Assembly (NCBI RefSeq): GCF_023898315.1 | Contig: NC_064619.1 | Span: forward strand, 497,956,594 to 498,020,593 | Direction of reading: 5' to 3' | Length of the DNA: 64,000 nucleotides | Origin: Schistocerca nitens | Taxonomy: Eukaryota; Arthropoda; Insecta; Orthoptera; Acrididae | Part shown: one piece after another, positions 1 through 10,338 of the stretch | Position numbering within the stretch: position 1 is the stretch's first letter | Layout of the letters: each line of letters begins with the position of its first letter | Notes under the pieces: generated by a model | What the model saw: only the letters and a program-made list of their open reading frames with translations | The model's database searches: none | Told to the model about the DNA's origin: nothing | Position numbers and translations under genes: made by a program

Positions 1-882
1 TTCAAACCTATCATGAATAATTTTGGCTTGGTGACATGGCACATTATCATCCATAAAAATTAAATCATTGTTTGGGAACGTGGAGTCCATTAATGGCTGT
101 AAATGGTCTCTAACCAGCCAAATATAACCATTTGCAGTCAATGATCAGATTAGTCTGAACGGAGAACACAGTCCATTCCATGTAAACTCAGCTCACACCA
201 CTATGGAGCCACCAGCAGCTTGCACAGTGCCTTTTTTGGGTTGATGGCTTTGTGGGGTCTGAGCCACACTTGAACGCTACCATCAGCTCTTACCAACTGA
301 AATTGGGATTCATCTGATGAGGCCATGGTTCTCCAGTCATCTAGGGTCCAGCTGATATGGTCACGAGCAACGACATGCTGTTAGCAAGGGCACTCATGTC
401 AGCTGTCTGTTACCACAGTCCATTAATAGCAAATTTTGCTGCACTGTCCTAAAGGAGAGATTCATCATATGTCATTGATTTCTGAAGTTATTTCCCACAG
501 AGTTGTTTGTCTGTTAACACTGACAACTCCACACAAACACTGCCGCTCTCAATTGTTAAGGGAAGGCTGTTGGTCACTGTGTTGTCCGTGCTGCGAGATA
601 ATGTGGTATTCTTGGCATGCTCTTGTCACTGTGGATCTCAAAATTTTGAAATTCCCTTATGATTTAAAAAATGGGATGTCCCATACATCCAGCTCCAACC
701 ATCACTCTGCATTAAATCTAATAATTACCATCGGGTGGTCATAATAACATCTGAAATCTTTTCACATGAATCATCTAAGTACGAATGACAGCTCTGGCAA
801 TGCATGACCCTTTCATATCTTTTGTATGTGTCATCTGTATACGTGCATATTGCTATTCCATGACTTTTGTCACTTCAGTGCA
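1..882 (-). mobile_element. Tc1-like transposon relic, 5' part
   Basis: Read on the minus strand this encodes a broken Tc1-like transposase. A recognisable block near 230-335 gives the motif MASSDESQFQL (the segment around the first catalytic Asp of the DDE/DDD domain) followed by VQVWLRPHKAIN. Several stops and frame changes interrupt it. The end near 860-882 resembles the terminal repeat of this family (catgacttttgtcac), and a near match to it occurs at 4248-4269. The other end runs off the window at base 1. The same sequence recurs inverted at 3407-4270. Dead copy; family assignment is by recognition of the transposase motifs. Confidence 0.75.
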
Positions 883-1500
883 TAATGAGGAATGCTTTCT
901 GAAGTGAATCACCCTGTTTCATGAACAAACACAAATACACACATGAACAAGGTATCAGATGATCCTGTAATACAGAAAATAAACACATTTTAAAAAGCCA
1001 ACTATCCAGCACCATCCTTCCAACATATATTAACATGACACCTGAAGACTCCATTCTACAAATACACATATTTTGGTATTTTTACATATATATTAAATAT
1101 TATTTTGTGTAATGGAAGTTACATAAGTCACAAAACCTCAGTACCATTGATACAAGTAAATGTAAGTTACATAGAAATCCCACGTATACAAATGTAGACA
1201 AATCCTTAAGATTAGGAAGTATGTACAACAAGGATACAAAAGGAAATGCCCAGACCATTTAAGAAAGTTATTATTATATTAACACCTTTAACTTTGAATA
1301 CAGAAATCTGACTTTTATTGTTTATTTATATATTCCTTAATTACGTATGTTTATTGTGTAATAATGTATGTTTCCTGATTTCGTTTCAATTTATGCTTAC
1401 TGGATGTAGTTTGTTTACAGCTGCTTGTAAATTTGTGTGTCTGTAGTTTCTCTTGAAAAGCTGTTAAGTGTATATGCAATGATAGTGAGATTGGTTCTCT
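883..1500. other. no gene recognised
   Basis: AT-rich sequence between two transposon relics. Short open frames here show no recognisable domain. It lies downstream of the MOCS3 polyadenylation signal as read on the minus strand, so it is probably 3' flanking DNA of that gene. Confidence 0.5.
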
Positions 1501-1714
1501 GCAAAAATAAGGTGTGTTATGCATGTTGACATGGGAAACTAAAAGGTGTACAACTCTGCTTCTGCTGTTTGCCGACAGATGGTGACAATGGTAAGTAGTG
1601 GCTGAAAGAAACAGATCACAGACGTCAGGCAGTTAGCTTGGACCTCGGTCAACATAACCTCATTCAAACATTTGTCGATTTGTGTCTGCATCATAAAGTT
1701 GTTCTTGATTGAAA

Positions 1715-2730
1715 ATGTCAGTTTTCGAGCCTAATTATCATCATTTGTGGGAGCTGTTACTGTTTTGTTTCAATATGAAGAAAACAGCAGCTGAGCTTCA
1801 TCGAATGCTCTCAAGTACGTATGGTAAAGACGCTACTAGTGAAAGAATGTATCTTGGATGGTTTCAACACTTCAAGAATGGTGATTTTAATGTCGTAGAC
1901 CGGCATAGTGGTGGAAGAGAGAATGTTATTGAAGATGCAGAATTGGAGACATTGTTGAGTGCAGACTCGTGTCAAACTCAAGAAGAATTGGCACAATTAG
2001 TGGGAGTGACACAGCAAGCCATTTCAAAATGTCTCAAGGCTATGGGAATGATTGAGAAAGAAGGAACTTGGGTCCCATGTGAGCGGAAACCACGAGACAT
2101 TCAACGGCGTTTGTGTGTTTGTGAACAGTTGCTTCAGAGGCAAAAACGGAAGGGATTTCTGCATCGCATTATGACCAGGGATGAAAAATGGGTTCATTAT
2201 GGTAACCCTAAATGCAAAAAAATCATGAGGACATCCCGGCCATGCTACCACGTGGCTTCAAGATCATGCTCTGTATTTGGTGGGACCAGCTCGGCGTCAT
2301 GTACTATGAGGTGTTAAAACTAAGTGAAACAATCACAGGTGCTCATTATTGAACACAATTAATGCGTTTGAGCAGAGCATTAAATGACAAACTGCCGCAT
2401 TACAGCGAGAGGCACGATAAAGTGATTTTGCAGCATGATTTCGCTCGACCCCATGTTGCAAAAGAGGTCAAAACATACTTGGAAATGTTAAAATGGGAAG
2501 TCATACCCCACATGTTGTATTCTCCAGACATTGCTCCCTCTGACTATCACCTGTTTAGATCAATGGTGCATGGCCTGGCTGACCAACACTTCCAATCTCA
2601 TGAAGGAGCCACAAATTAGATCGATTCGTGGATCGCTTCAAAAGACGAACAATTTTTTCAACGTGGGATTCATACACTGCCCAAAAGATGGGAGAAAGTA
2701 GTGGCCAGCGATGGAAAATACTTTGAATAA
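1715..2730 (+). pseudogene. mariner transposase pseudogene
   Basis: A mariner-type (DD34D) transposase. The N-terminal helix-turn-helix region is well kept (FCFNMKKTAAELHRML, then CQTQEELAQLVGVTQQAI), followed by the first catalytic block RDEKWVHY near 2177. Between about 2220 and 2370 the frame is lost, where WWDQ- and YYE-like residues are spread over several frames. It reopens with VILQHDFARPHVAKEV, where family members usually have HDNARPH, so the second catalytic Asp is kept next to an Asn-to-Phe change. The third block is YSPDIAPSDYHLF. An in-frame TAG near 2617 then interrupts the C-terminus, which ends in KYFE. The start is the ATG at 1715; the TTG six bases upstream is not a likely start. 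Terminal inverted repeats were not resolved, but the element probably spans about 1500-2900. Inactive. Confidence 0.85.
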
Positions 2731-2953
2731 TACATGTGTAATCAACTTGTTTCATTAAAGCCTCAAATGTTGGGGAAAAATGGCAGAAGCAAAGTTGTAT
2801 ACCTTGTACAATTTGGTTAATTCTCTGCCATGGGAAAGTGTAATTTAGGAATCACATTTTTTTTTGCTAAAGTAACCCTCCAAGTAGCTCTGTCAGGAAA
2901 TTTTATTTGTATTTAAAAATAATCTTGGTTGTTTGAATAAAAGGCTTCCACCA

Positions 2954-2959
2954 TTTATT
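2954..2959 (-). promoter_or_regulatory. MOCS3: MOCS3 polyadenylation signal AATAAA
   Basis: On the minus strand AATAAA starts 29 bases after the TGA stop of the MOCS3 terminal exon. This is the first canonical signal downstream and implies a very short 3' UTR. Not verified by transcript data. Confidence 0.55.
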
Positions 2960-2988
2960 TTCGTATAACAACAAGTGCATGCATGACA

Positions 2989-3140
2989 TCAGTAAACAGG
3001 AAACAACTTGTCCACATCATTTGCCCAACCATGCAGGCCTCCTATAATGTCCCGTATTGTCACTGCCTCTTCTGTTAGGTGTTCTTTCAGTTTAATAACA
3101 CCTTTCTGTGAAGCATTCCCACGGCGACAGACTACAATAA
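2989..3140 (-). CDS. MOCS3: MOCS3 terminal coding exon (rhodanese active-site loop and C-terminus)
   Basis: The exon starts after the acceptor TTCTGTTGCAG (complement of 3141-3151) and ends with a TGA at 2989-2991. It encodes about 50 residues. VIVVCRRGNASQ carries the rhodanese catalytic cysteine in the CRRGN active-site loop. The conserved C-terminal block DIIGGLHGWA follows, and the chain ends in FPVY, as expected for this family (usually ...FPxY). The first two bases complete a valine codon begun by the last G of the previous exon. The intron side of this acceptor abuts an interspersed repeat that begins only about 17 bases away. Confidence 0.93.
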
Positions 3141-3157
3141 CTGCAACAGAAACAAAA

Positions 3158-3404
3158 TCAAACAATGGAAAATCCAGGATGGAATGTAACAATATTATGA
3201 AAAGGATACTTGCTACTAACCATATAGTGAAGATGCTGATTCACAGATAGGCCACCAAAAATACTGTCACAAAATAAGCTTTTGGCCAATCTAGGCCTTC
3301 GTCAAAAATAGACAACGGACACACAAGGGTGCAAGCGAGCATGCGCCCCACCCCCACACACATATATGACCACAGTCTCTAGCAGTCTGGCTTCAGCCAG
3401 CCAG
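3158..3404 (+). repeat. interspersed repeat, one arm of the foldback family at 4320-4790
   Basis: Contains the phrases agatgctgattcacagatag and aagcttttggccaatctagg, which recur with changes at 4386-4460 and, inverted, at 4725-4765. It is followed by CA-rich sequence and by a short block (cagtctctagcagtctggc) that also resembles the inner part of the foldback arm. It has no coding capacity. It lies inside the last MOCS3 intron, with its edge close to the splice acceptor, and runs directly into a truncated Tc1 copy. Confidence 0.65.
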
Positions 3405-4270
3405 CAATCAACAATCGACAGCACTGGTGTTTGTGTAGAGCTGTCAGTGGTAACAGACAAGCAACACTATGTGAAATAACTGCAGAAATCAATGTGGAGC
3501 ATATACTGAACGTATCTGTTAGGACAGTGCAGGAAAATTTGGCATTAATGGTTTGTGGTAGCAGACGATTGACACAAGTGTCTTTGCTAACAGTATGATG
3601 TGGACTGCAGTGAATCTCTTGGGCTCTTGGCTATATCAGTTGGATCCTATATGACTGGACAACCATGGCCTCATCAGATGAATCCCAATTTCAGTTGGTA
3701 AGAGCTGATGGTAGCGTTCAAGTGTGGCTCAGACCACACAAAGCCATCAACCCAAAAAAGGCACTGTGCAAGCTGCTGGTGGCTCCATAGTGGTGTGGGC
3801 TGAGTTTACATGGAATGGACTGTGTTCTCCGTTCAGACTAAACTGATCATTGACTGTAAATGGTTATGTTTGGCTGCTTAGAGACCATTTGCAGCCATTA
3901 ATGGACTCCACGTTCCCCAACAATAATTTAATTTTTATGGATGACTTGTCACCAAGTCAAAATTATTCATGATTGGTTTGAAGAACATCCTGGACAATTT
4001 GAGCTAATGATTTGGTTGATCAGATCGCCCAACATGAATCCCTTCTAACATTTATGGGACATAATCAAGAGATCAGTTCGTGCACCAAATCCTGCACCGC
4101 CAACACTTTTGCAGTTATGGATGGCAATGGAAGCAGATGGCTCAATAATTCTGCAGGGGTTTCCAACAACTTGTTGTGTCCATGCCACATCTACCAGCTG
4201 CACTGCACTGGGCAGGAGGAGGTCCAATATGATATTAGGAGGGATCCCATGACTTTCATCACCTCAGTGT
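3405..4270 (+). mobile_element. Tc1-like transposon relic, 3' part
   Basis: Plus-strand Tc1-like transposase remnant. It includes a homeodomain-like region near 3470-3560, the MASSDESQFQL block at about 3664-3697, a VQVWLRPH block, an IFMDD block near 3933, and a C-terminal part with recognisable WDIIK-like sequence in shifted frames. Multiple stops and frameshifts make it non-functional. The right end (catgactttcatcacctcag, 4248-4267) matches the inverted end of the copy at 860-882. The left end is missing, replaced by the repeat at 3158-3404. About 550 bp are homologous, in opposite orientation, to bases 1-545. Confidence 0.75.
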
Positions 4271-4319
4271 ATCATGAAATTATTAATTATACTATTGTAT
4301 CATCTCTCAGATAGAAACT

Positions 4320-4547
4320 ATTGAAACTCCAGAATGAAATAATGACAAATATCATAAAAAGGATAGATTACTACTCACCTTATAGCAGAGATACTGGGTC
4401 CCAGATAGGCACAACAGAAATACTGTTAAACATGTAAGCTTTTGGCCAAAAAGGCATTTATCGGAACAAGACAACACGCAGCTCAGACACACGACTACGG
4501 TCGCTAGCTGCTGAGGCCAGACAGACCTTGACAGCCAGAGACTGCGG

Positions 4548-4584
<37 letters not shown>

Positions 4585-4790
4585 CTCCCTCCGACAAAGG
4601 GCTTGTTGTGCAGAAGCTCATTTTCTGACCGTCTTTTTGTTGTGCCTGTCTGCAACTCAGCATCTCCACTATACAGTGAGCAGCAACTACACTTTTCACA
4701 ATACTGTTTGACAGTCCTTTTGTTGTGCCTATCTGCAACTCAGCATCTCCGCTGCATGGTGAGTAGCAACTATCTGCTGCAGGAGAGCTT
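4320..4790. repeat. foldback repeat with a (GT)n centre
   Basis: Two arms face each other. The left arm (about 4350-4460) contains agataggcacaacagaaata. The right arm (about 4690-4770) contains the complementary ttgttgtgcctatctgcaac, and a second partial copy of the right arm lies at 4635-4680. A (TG)n microsatellite sits between them at 4550-4582. The arms would pair over roughly 100 bases with mismatches. This is a non-coding MITE-like or snapback element; the family has no coding sequence here. Confidence 0.7.
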
Positions 4791-4975
4791 CTGTAAAGTT
4801 TGGAAGGTAGGAGACGAGGTACTGGCAGAAGTAAAGCTGTGAGGAAGGGGCGTGAGTCGTGCTTGGGTTGCTCAGGTGGTAGAGCACTTGCCCGCGAAAG
4901 GCAAAGGTCCCGAGTTCGAGTCTCGGTCCGGCACACAGTTTTAATCTGCCAGGAAGTTTCATTCAGCAAGATGTT
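4784..4975 (+). repeat. tRNA-derived SINE
   Basis: Bases 4864-4936 look like a tRNA: an A-box region gctcaggtggtagagca, a B box GAGTTCGAGTC with a paired T-stem (CCGAG/CTCGG), and a GGCACACAG-like acceptor end. This head is followed by ttttaatctgccaggaagtt, the usual body of this SINE. Upstream, ggaaggtaggagacgaggta appears to belong to the same repeat unit. An internal pol III promoter is therefore plausible. It is not annotated as a tRNA gene because the acceptor stem does not pair properly and the SINE body continues past the 3' end. Confidence 0.75.
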
Positions 4976-5043
4976 CATAGATACTTGCCAGGTCATAAAA
5001 AATAAGGGAAACTGATAAGTAGCGACAAGGGTGAAAAAACTTG

Positions 5044-5652
5044 TGTAGCATTAAGAAAGACAAAACCAAACCATTATCTTGCAAGAAATATGCTAAAGCC
5101 TATAACTAATAGTCAAAGTAGGTATGTTATTCCCTGGAATGTAAATGGTTTAAACACTGATGCTTTGAACAATAAAAGCTCCACAATAGATGAATTGGAA
5201 ATCATTCTGTCAGAATGTGCAAAGATTAGAGTTGTTTGTTTAAATGAGCACTGGTTTACTGAGGACACAATTAAAATTCTAAGCAGAATAGGGAACTTCG
5301 TATTAGCATATAGCTTTTGCAGAAGAAACAAGCCACATCAAGGCTCATGTATAATTGTACATAGTGATATAAATTTTGAGAACAGAATCTGTTTTAATTA
5401 TTTAAATGAAGAATGTGAGTTTGAGAGCTGTTGTGCAGAAAAAGTGGACTCACTAGCAAAGGTTAGAATAATCTCAATAGACAGAATTCCAGGGACATAA
5501 ACAATGGAACTATTCTTTTATAAGCTTCAAATTATGCTAGAAGACCTTTGTAGAGAAAAAAAATTGTCTTAGCTGCTGATTTTAATATTGATATCACATT
5601 TGATAGTAGCCATGCTTCAAGATTCAATGAGTTAGTAAAGAAATATGGTTTC
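5044..5652 (+). mobile_element. LINE relic, 5' segment with endonuclease domain
   Basis: The frame from 5090 encodes the beginning of an apurinic-type (EEP) endonuclease: WNVNGLN, then CLNEHWFTED (the catalytic-Glu strand) and HQGSCIIVHSDI. It stops at 5500, and the reading continues in other frames to about 5650. The sequence resumes at 10589 after an LTR retrotransposon that inserted at GTTTC. It is a non-LTR retrotransposon of CR1/Jockey type by domain order; the clade was not resolved. Confidence 0.75.
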
Positions 5653-5914
5653 TGCAGTAGCAACCAGAAAGATCGCAGGAGGCGCACATTGGCATGGCGT
5701 GTCACGGACGGTAGTTGCCGCAAGTAGAGTCCCGTCCACCAGAGGGCACGCGAGAATTCGGACGCGACCTCTGCCGGCATAACAACAACAACAACAACAA
5801 CAACAACTCCGGCAGCACGGGCCGTGCCCAGTCAGTTAACATCGGCCATGCCTAGGACACAGTCCCGATCTACGCTAAGTGAAGTGCGACGTAAACGTGA
5901 ACAGTGTTACTACA
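5653..5914 (+). repeat. 5' LTR of the Gypsy element
   Basis: Begins tgcagtagcaaccagaaag and ends gtgaacagtgttactaca. It contains an (AAC)n run near 5781-5807 that is 12 bases longer than in the partner LTR. It aligns along its whole length with 10339-10588. No clear TATA box was seen. Confidence 0.92.
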
Positions 5915-5918
5915 CAAT

Positions 5919-5936
5919 TGGCGACGAGTAGGGTCG
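5919..5936 (+). other. candidate primer-binding site
   Basis: TGGCGACGAGTAGGGTCG begins with TGG, the complement of a tRNA CCA end, five bases after the LTR. The tRNA species was not identified. Confidence 0.55.
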
Positions 5937-5985
5937 TTCTTTCGCGTGTTGCGTCGTTGCTCCGGTTTCGCAGCTTCTCCACGGC

Positions 5986-7275
5986 ATGGAGGATTTAGTG
6001 CGAGTTTTGGTTGCGCAGCAGACGGAGCTCATGGCCACCATGAAACAAGTGCTTCCGGCGTTGCTCTCCACGCTGTCTGCTCCGGCGCACTTCCCTCCTC
6101 CCTTTCCCCCGTATAACGAGACGGCAGAGGATTGGGACGCATATGAACATCACCTTCGGCAGCATTTCCAGGCGTTTCATGTTGCCGATGTGGAGGTATG
6201 TCGTGCTCTCTTCTTGTCTTGGATATCTCCCTCGCTGTATCAAGTTTTGCAGCAGCTAGCGCCGTTGCAGGAACCCTCGTCCTTGTCTTTTGACGCATTG
6301 TGTTCATTGCTGTCTTCATATTATCGCCGCCGCATGCATGTTGTGGCGGCTAGGGTCGAGTTCTATCAATGCAAGAAGCAGCCCCATCAGTCTTACCAGG
6401 CGTGGGCCGCTACCCTGCACGGTCTTAGTTGCAAGTGTCATTTTGTCACGGAGCAGTCGCGAGAGTCGTATGCCCACGTTATGGTACGCGACGTCATTGT
6501 TCGTTCGGCCCCTGATAGGGAGGTCCGGCAACGGGCCCTGCAGTTAGAAGACCCTTCCCTCGAGGAAGTCCTGTCCATTGCTCAATTGTATGAAGTCTCT
6601 CACGCAGCAGGTCAACAGCTGGAAGCGTGGTGCGACGTCGCGGAGGTTCAGGGCGGCGCGGCCGCATCCACTGTGTCCTGGGTGGATGACGTGTGAGCGG
6701 TACAATCCGGCCGTTACGGCCGCTCCCGCACGGCGCGTAAACAGAATTCCGGCTGCCAGCCCCTGTTGCAGTCCTGTGCGTCGTGCTATATACATCATGA
6801 TCAGTCAGAGTGCCCCCAGCGTTGGGCCGTTTGTCGCAAATGTAATAAAAAAGGTCACGTTGCTAAAGTTTGCCGCTCAGCCTCAAAAGAATCAAAGGAA
6901 GCAGGTACAGAGGACATGGACGTTGACATTCAGGAAGTTTCATCGGGCCAGGCTCCCGACGCATCGGCATGCAAACTCTTTATCGAGGTGTCGGTTCGGT
7001 CGCGCCGGTTACAACTGCAAGTAGATACGGGCGCGGCAGTTTCGTTGTTGAATGCACAAACTTATTCCGACCTTGGATCGCCCCCATTGGTGCCAGTTTA
7101 CCGGCGTCTACGCGGTTATTGTAAACAGTTCATTCCCCTACTGGGTCAATTCACTACTGATGTGACTTACAAATCAGTCACTCGGCCTATTACTTTTATT
7201 GTTGTCAGTGATGCGAGCTCCGCTAACCTTTTTTGGCCTGGATGCCTTTCAAGCTTTCGGTTTTTCTATCGCTGA
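5986..7275 (+). pseudogene. gag-protease reading frame with one in-frame TGA
   Basis: The ATG at 5986 opens a Gag-like protein. An N-terminal region (YNETAEDWDAYEHHLRQHFQAF) is typical of Gypsy capsid domains. The same frame meets TGA at 6694-6696 and then stays open to 7275. The second part has a CxxC cluster, a clear zinc knuckle CRKCNKKGHVAKVC (CX2CX4HX4C) near 6832-6873, and an aspartic protease active site VDTGAAVSLL near 7021. Only one stop divides the two halves and the frame is unchanged, so this was one gag-pro protein that suffered a nonsense change; stop readthrough cannot be excluded. After 7230 the frame departs from the element's consensus through an extra T in a T run. Confidence 0.88.
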
Positions 7276-10200
7276 CACCATACAGTTGGTCTCCGAAGAC
7301 GTTCCCTATCAATCATTGGAATCTTTGATCTCAGACTTTCCAGATATTTTTGAGGAGGGCCTGGGGCGTGTTTCAGATTTTGAAGCTCACTTAACGTTGA
7401 AGGCGTCGGCTCGCCCACGTTTTCTACGCGCGAGGCAGATCCCCTTGGCTCTCCGCCCTCAGGTAAAGGAAGAGCTAGACCGGCTGACAGCCCTAGGGGT
7501 CGTTCTTCCCATTTCTTCCAGTGAGTGGGCTTCGCCCCTCATTATTGTAAGGAAGCCCTCGGGAAAATTACGTCTTTGTGGCGATTTCAAGGCCACCATT
7601 AATTCCCAATTGGTGGTGGACACCTATCCTTTGCCTCGTGCTGATGAATTGTTCTCCGCCGTGGCGGGAGGCCAATATTTTTCGAAAATTGATCTGTCGG
7701 AGGCTTATCATCAGATACCACTTGATGAGGACTCCAAACGGCTGGCGGTCGTCAACACCCCGTTTGGCCTTTACCAATACCAGCGGTTGGCCTTTGGAAT
7801 ATCCAGTGCCCCGGCAATATTCCAGCGTTATCTTGAGCATGTCACGTCGACAATCCCTCATTGTATTAATTACCTGGATGACATAATCGTCACAGGCCGC
7901 AGCACGAAGGAACACTTGCACAACCTTCGCACCCTCTTTCTCAAATTCAGGTCTGTGGGCTTGCATTGCAACCTGCATAAGTCAACCTTCTTCCAACCGT
8001 CCATTGAGTATGTGGGTTACACCATCTCTCGGCACGGCATCCAGCCACTAGGAAGTTTGGTCCAAGGTATCGTCAACCTTCCTCGGCCCGCTTCGCTGAA
8101 AGAGTTACAAGCTTTTTTAGGCAAGATAGCCTATTACCAGCGGTTCATTCCCAGGGCTTCCACTACAGCCCACCCCCTGTACTGCCTTCTGCACAAGGGT
8201 GTTCCTTTTGATTGTTCGCCTGCATGCGAGCGAGCGTTCACCTTGTTGAAGGGCCTCCTCACGTCAGCCCCTTGTTTGACTACTTTTGATCCCCATAAGC
8301 CGTTGGTCCTGGCTACAGATGCTTCGCAGTATGGGGTGGGGGCGGTCCTGGCCCATCGCAACGCAGATGGTTCCGAGCAACCACTGGCATTTGCGTCTAA
8401 AACGCTTAGTCCCGCGCAGGCCCATTACTCCCAGGTGGAAAAAGAGGCTTTGGCCATTGTCTACGCTGTTACCAAGTTTCACCCTTTCTTGTATGGCACG
8501 AAGTTTCAGTTAATCACTGACCAAAAGCCGTTAATATTGTTATTTGATCCCGCCTCTCAGATTCCGGATAGGGCGGCCCACAGACTACAGCGCTGGGCCT
8601 TGTTCCTCTCTAAGTACCATTATGACATTCATTTTCGCCCTACAGGACAGCATGCCAACGCCAATGCTCTTTCCCGTCTTCCGGGGGCCCGGATCCTACG
8701 TTCGATCGAGAAGAGATTATGTGTTTTCATTTGGATGTGGCGTCCCGCCAAGCGGTTGATGACTTCCCGATCACTAGTTCTCGAGTCGCCGGTTCTCCAG
8801 CAAGTATTCGCCTCATTCAGCAGGGGTGGTCATCCCGCCCTCCGGGCCGGGCCTCGGACCCTCTTTGTAATTATTTTCTTCTACGAGACCGCCTCTCGGT
8901 CTTGGAAGGAGTTCTCCTTTTGGCTACCGATGATACAGCTCCTTGCGTGGTTGTTCCTGCAAGTTTACGAAGGGAGGTCCTCATGTTATTACACGCGGGG
9001 CACTGGGGTGTTTCCCGTACTAAAACCTTGGCTCGCAGACATGTGTACTGGCCCGGTATTGACAGAGAAATTGAGCACTTGGTGGCCGCCTGTTCCCAGT
9101 GTGCGAGCCAACAAGCATCTCCCAGGGTAGCGTTCTCTTCATGGCTGCCGGCAACCCAATCATGGGAACGTGTTCACATCGATTTTGCGGGCCCGTTTCT
9201 CAATGGCTTTTGGCTCATTGTCATTGATGCTTATTCCCGCTTCCCATATGTGGTTCGCTGCTCCTCAACCACTTCAGAAGTTGCCATCCAGGCACTAGCA
9301 AAAATCTTTTCTGTGGAAGGTCTGCCAATCACCCTGGTCTCGGACAATGGACCGCAGTTTATTTCGCAGACCTTCCAGGATTTTTGTAGGCGCTTCGGTA
9401 TTCGGCATGTTTGCTCTCCCCCCTTCCATCCACAATCGAATGGGGAAGCCGAGCGCATGGTGCGCACATTTAAGACGCAGATGAAAAAGTATGTGCACGA
9501 ATTTCCTGCGGAGGAAGCATTGACATTTTTCTTGACGGCATACCAGACCACACCAATGGGAGAACGCAGCCCCGCAGAGCTCCTCCATGGGCGTCAACCT
9601 AGGACTCTGCTGCACCTCCTCCGGCCTGGTCCTCGCCAGTCTTCACAAAACAGAGTACCTGGTTTTCCACTGCGTATGTCGGTCTGGGCCTGTGGGTTTG
9701 GTCGCAATCCACGTTGGATACCGGCAGTGGTCCTGCGCCGAAATGGCCGCCGGCTCTATACCTTGCAGGCGGGGGACCGGGTGGTACATCGTCACCAAAA
9801 TCAGCTACGTCCACGTTCGGGCACCCACCCTCTGACCTCTCGGACACCGGCTTCCCCATTGCCAGCACCTGTGTTGGTTTCACAGGGGACGTTACCTCCT
9901 CTCCCCGCTGTGACTCTGCCGCACTGCGATGGTTCTCAGCCTTGGCAGCCTCCAGTAGCTCCAGCACCGGCATCGCCATCGTTCGAGATGCCCCAGCAAG
10001 AGCCGGCCCCCCTAGCAGGCCCGGTTTCTTAGGAGGCTGGTTCACCTGTGGTCGTCCCTTCCCCTTCGTCCCCACCACTGGGTCTTGCCCCTTCCGAGGT
10101 GGAACAGGATCTGGAGTTCGACAGCTTGTCGCCCGTTCTGTCCCAGGCTCCGGTTGTGGGACGACGGGGGCCTCTTCGTGTGGGTCACTTCCAGCCGTAT

Positions 10201-10314
10201 TCAAAGGTTCCGGCTCGAGGGTTGGCAGTTCTCCTCGACTCCGGCCATCCAATGGATGTGGGGGTCATCACTCCTGCCCAACGCTCCACCTTCCGACGCA
10301 GTGGATCACAGTGA
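7199..10314 (+). pseudogene. pol reading frame: reverse transcriptase, RNase H, integrase
   Basis: The RT region from about 7500 shows DLSEAYHQIPL, the fingers/palm block FGISSAPAIFQRYL, and the catalytic YLDDIIV near 7873. RNase H has LATDASQYGVGAVLAH. After a one-base frame change near 8685-8700 the integrase follows: an HxxH-CxxC zinc module (AGHWGVSRTK... CSQCASQ), then DDE core residues in HIDFAGPF, LVSDNGPQF and NGEAERM. A C-terminal WACGFGRNPRWIPA motif follows. A TAG at 10030-10032 interrupts the same frame, which then continues to 10314. The enzyme copies element RNA and integrates it in the nucleus. All catalytic residues are readable, but the gene is broken. Confidence 0.9.
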
Positions 10315-10325
10315 CTTCACCCCCC

Positions 10326-10338
10326 GAAGGAGGAGGAG
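10326..10338 (+). other. polypurine tract
   Basis: GAAGGAGGAGGAG lies immediately upstream of the right LTR, the expected plus-strand primer site. Confidence 0.75.

Noticed and set aside
436-744. 102-residue plus-strand open frame
   Set aside because: It lies antisense to a Tc1-like transposase relic and shows no domain; judged to be a shadow frame.
4864-4936. Possible functional tRNA gene
   Set aside because: The A and B boxes are good, but the acceptor stem does not close and the sequence continues into a SINE body; the same holds for the heads at 34867, 50195 and 54775.
7222-7240. Programmed -1 frameshift site of the gag-pol type
   Set aside because: The required change is +1 relative to the upstream frame, so a classic -1 slippery site does not explain it.
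6029-10252. Long minus-strand frames within the Gypsy element (for example 10252-9599)
   Set aside because: They are antisense shadows of GC-rich gag and pol coding sequence with no recognisable domains.
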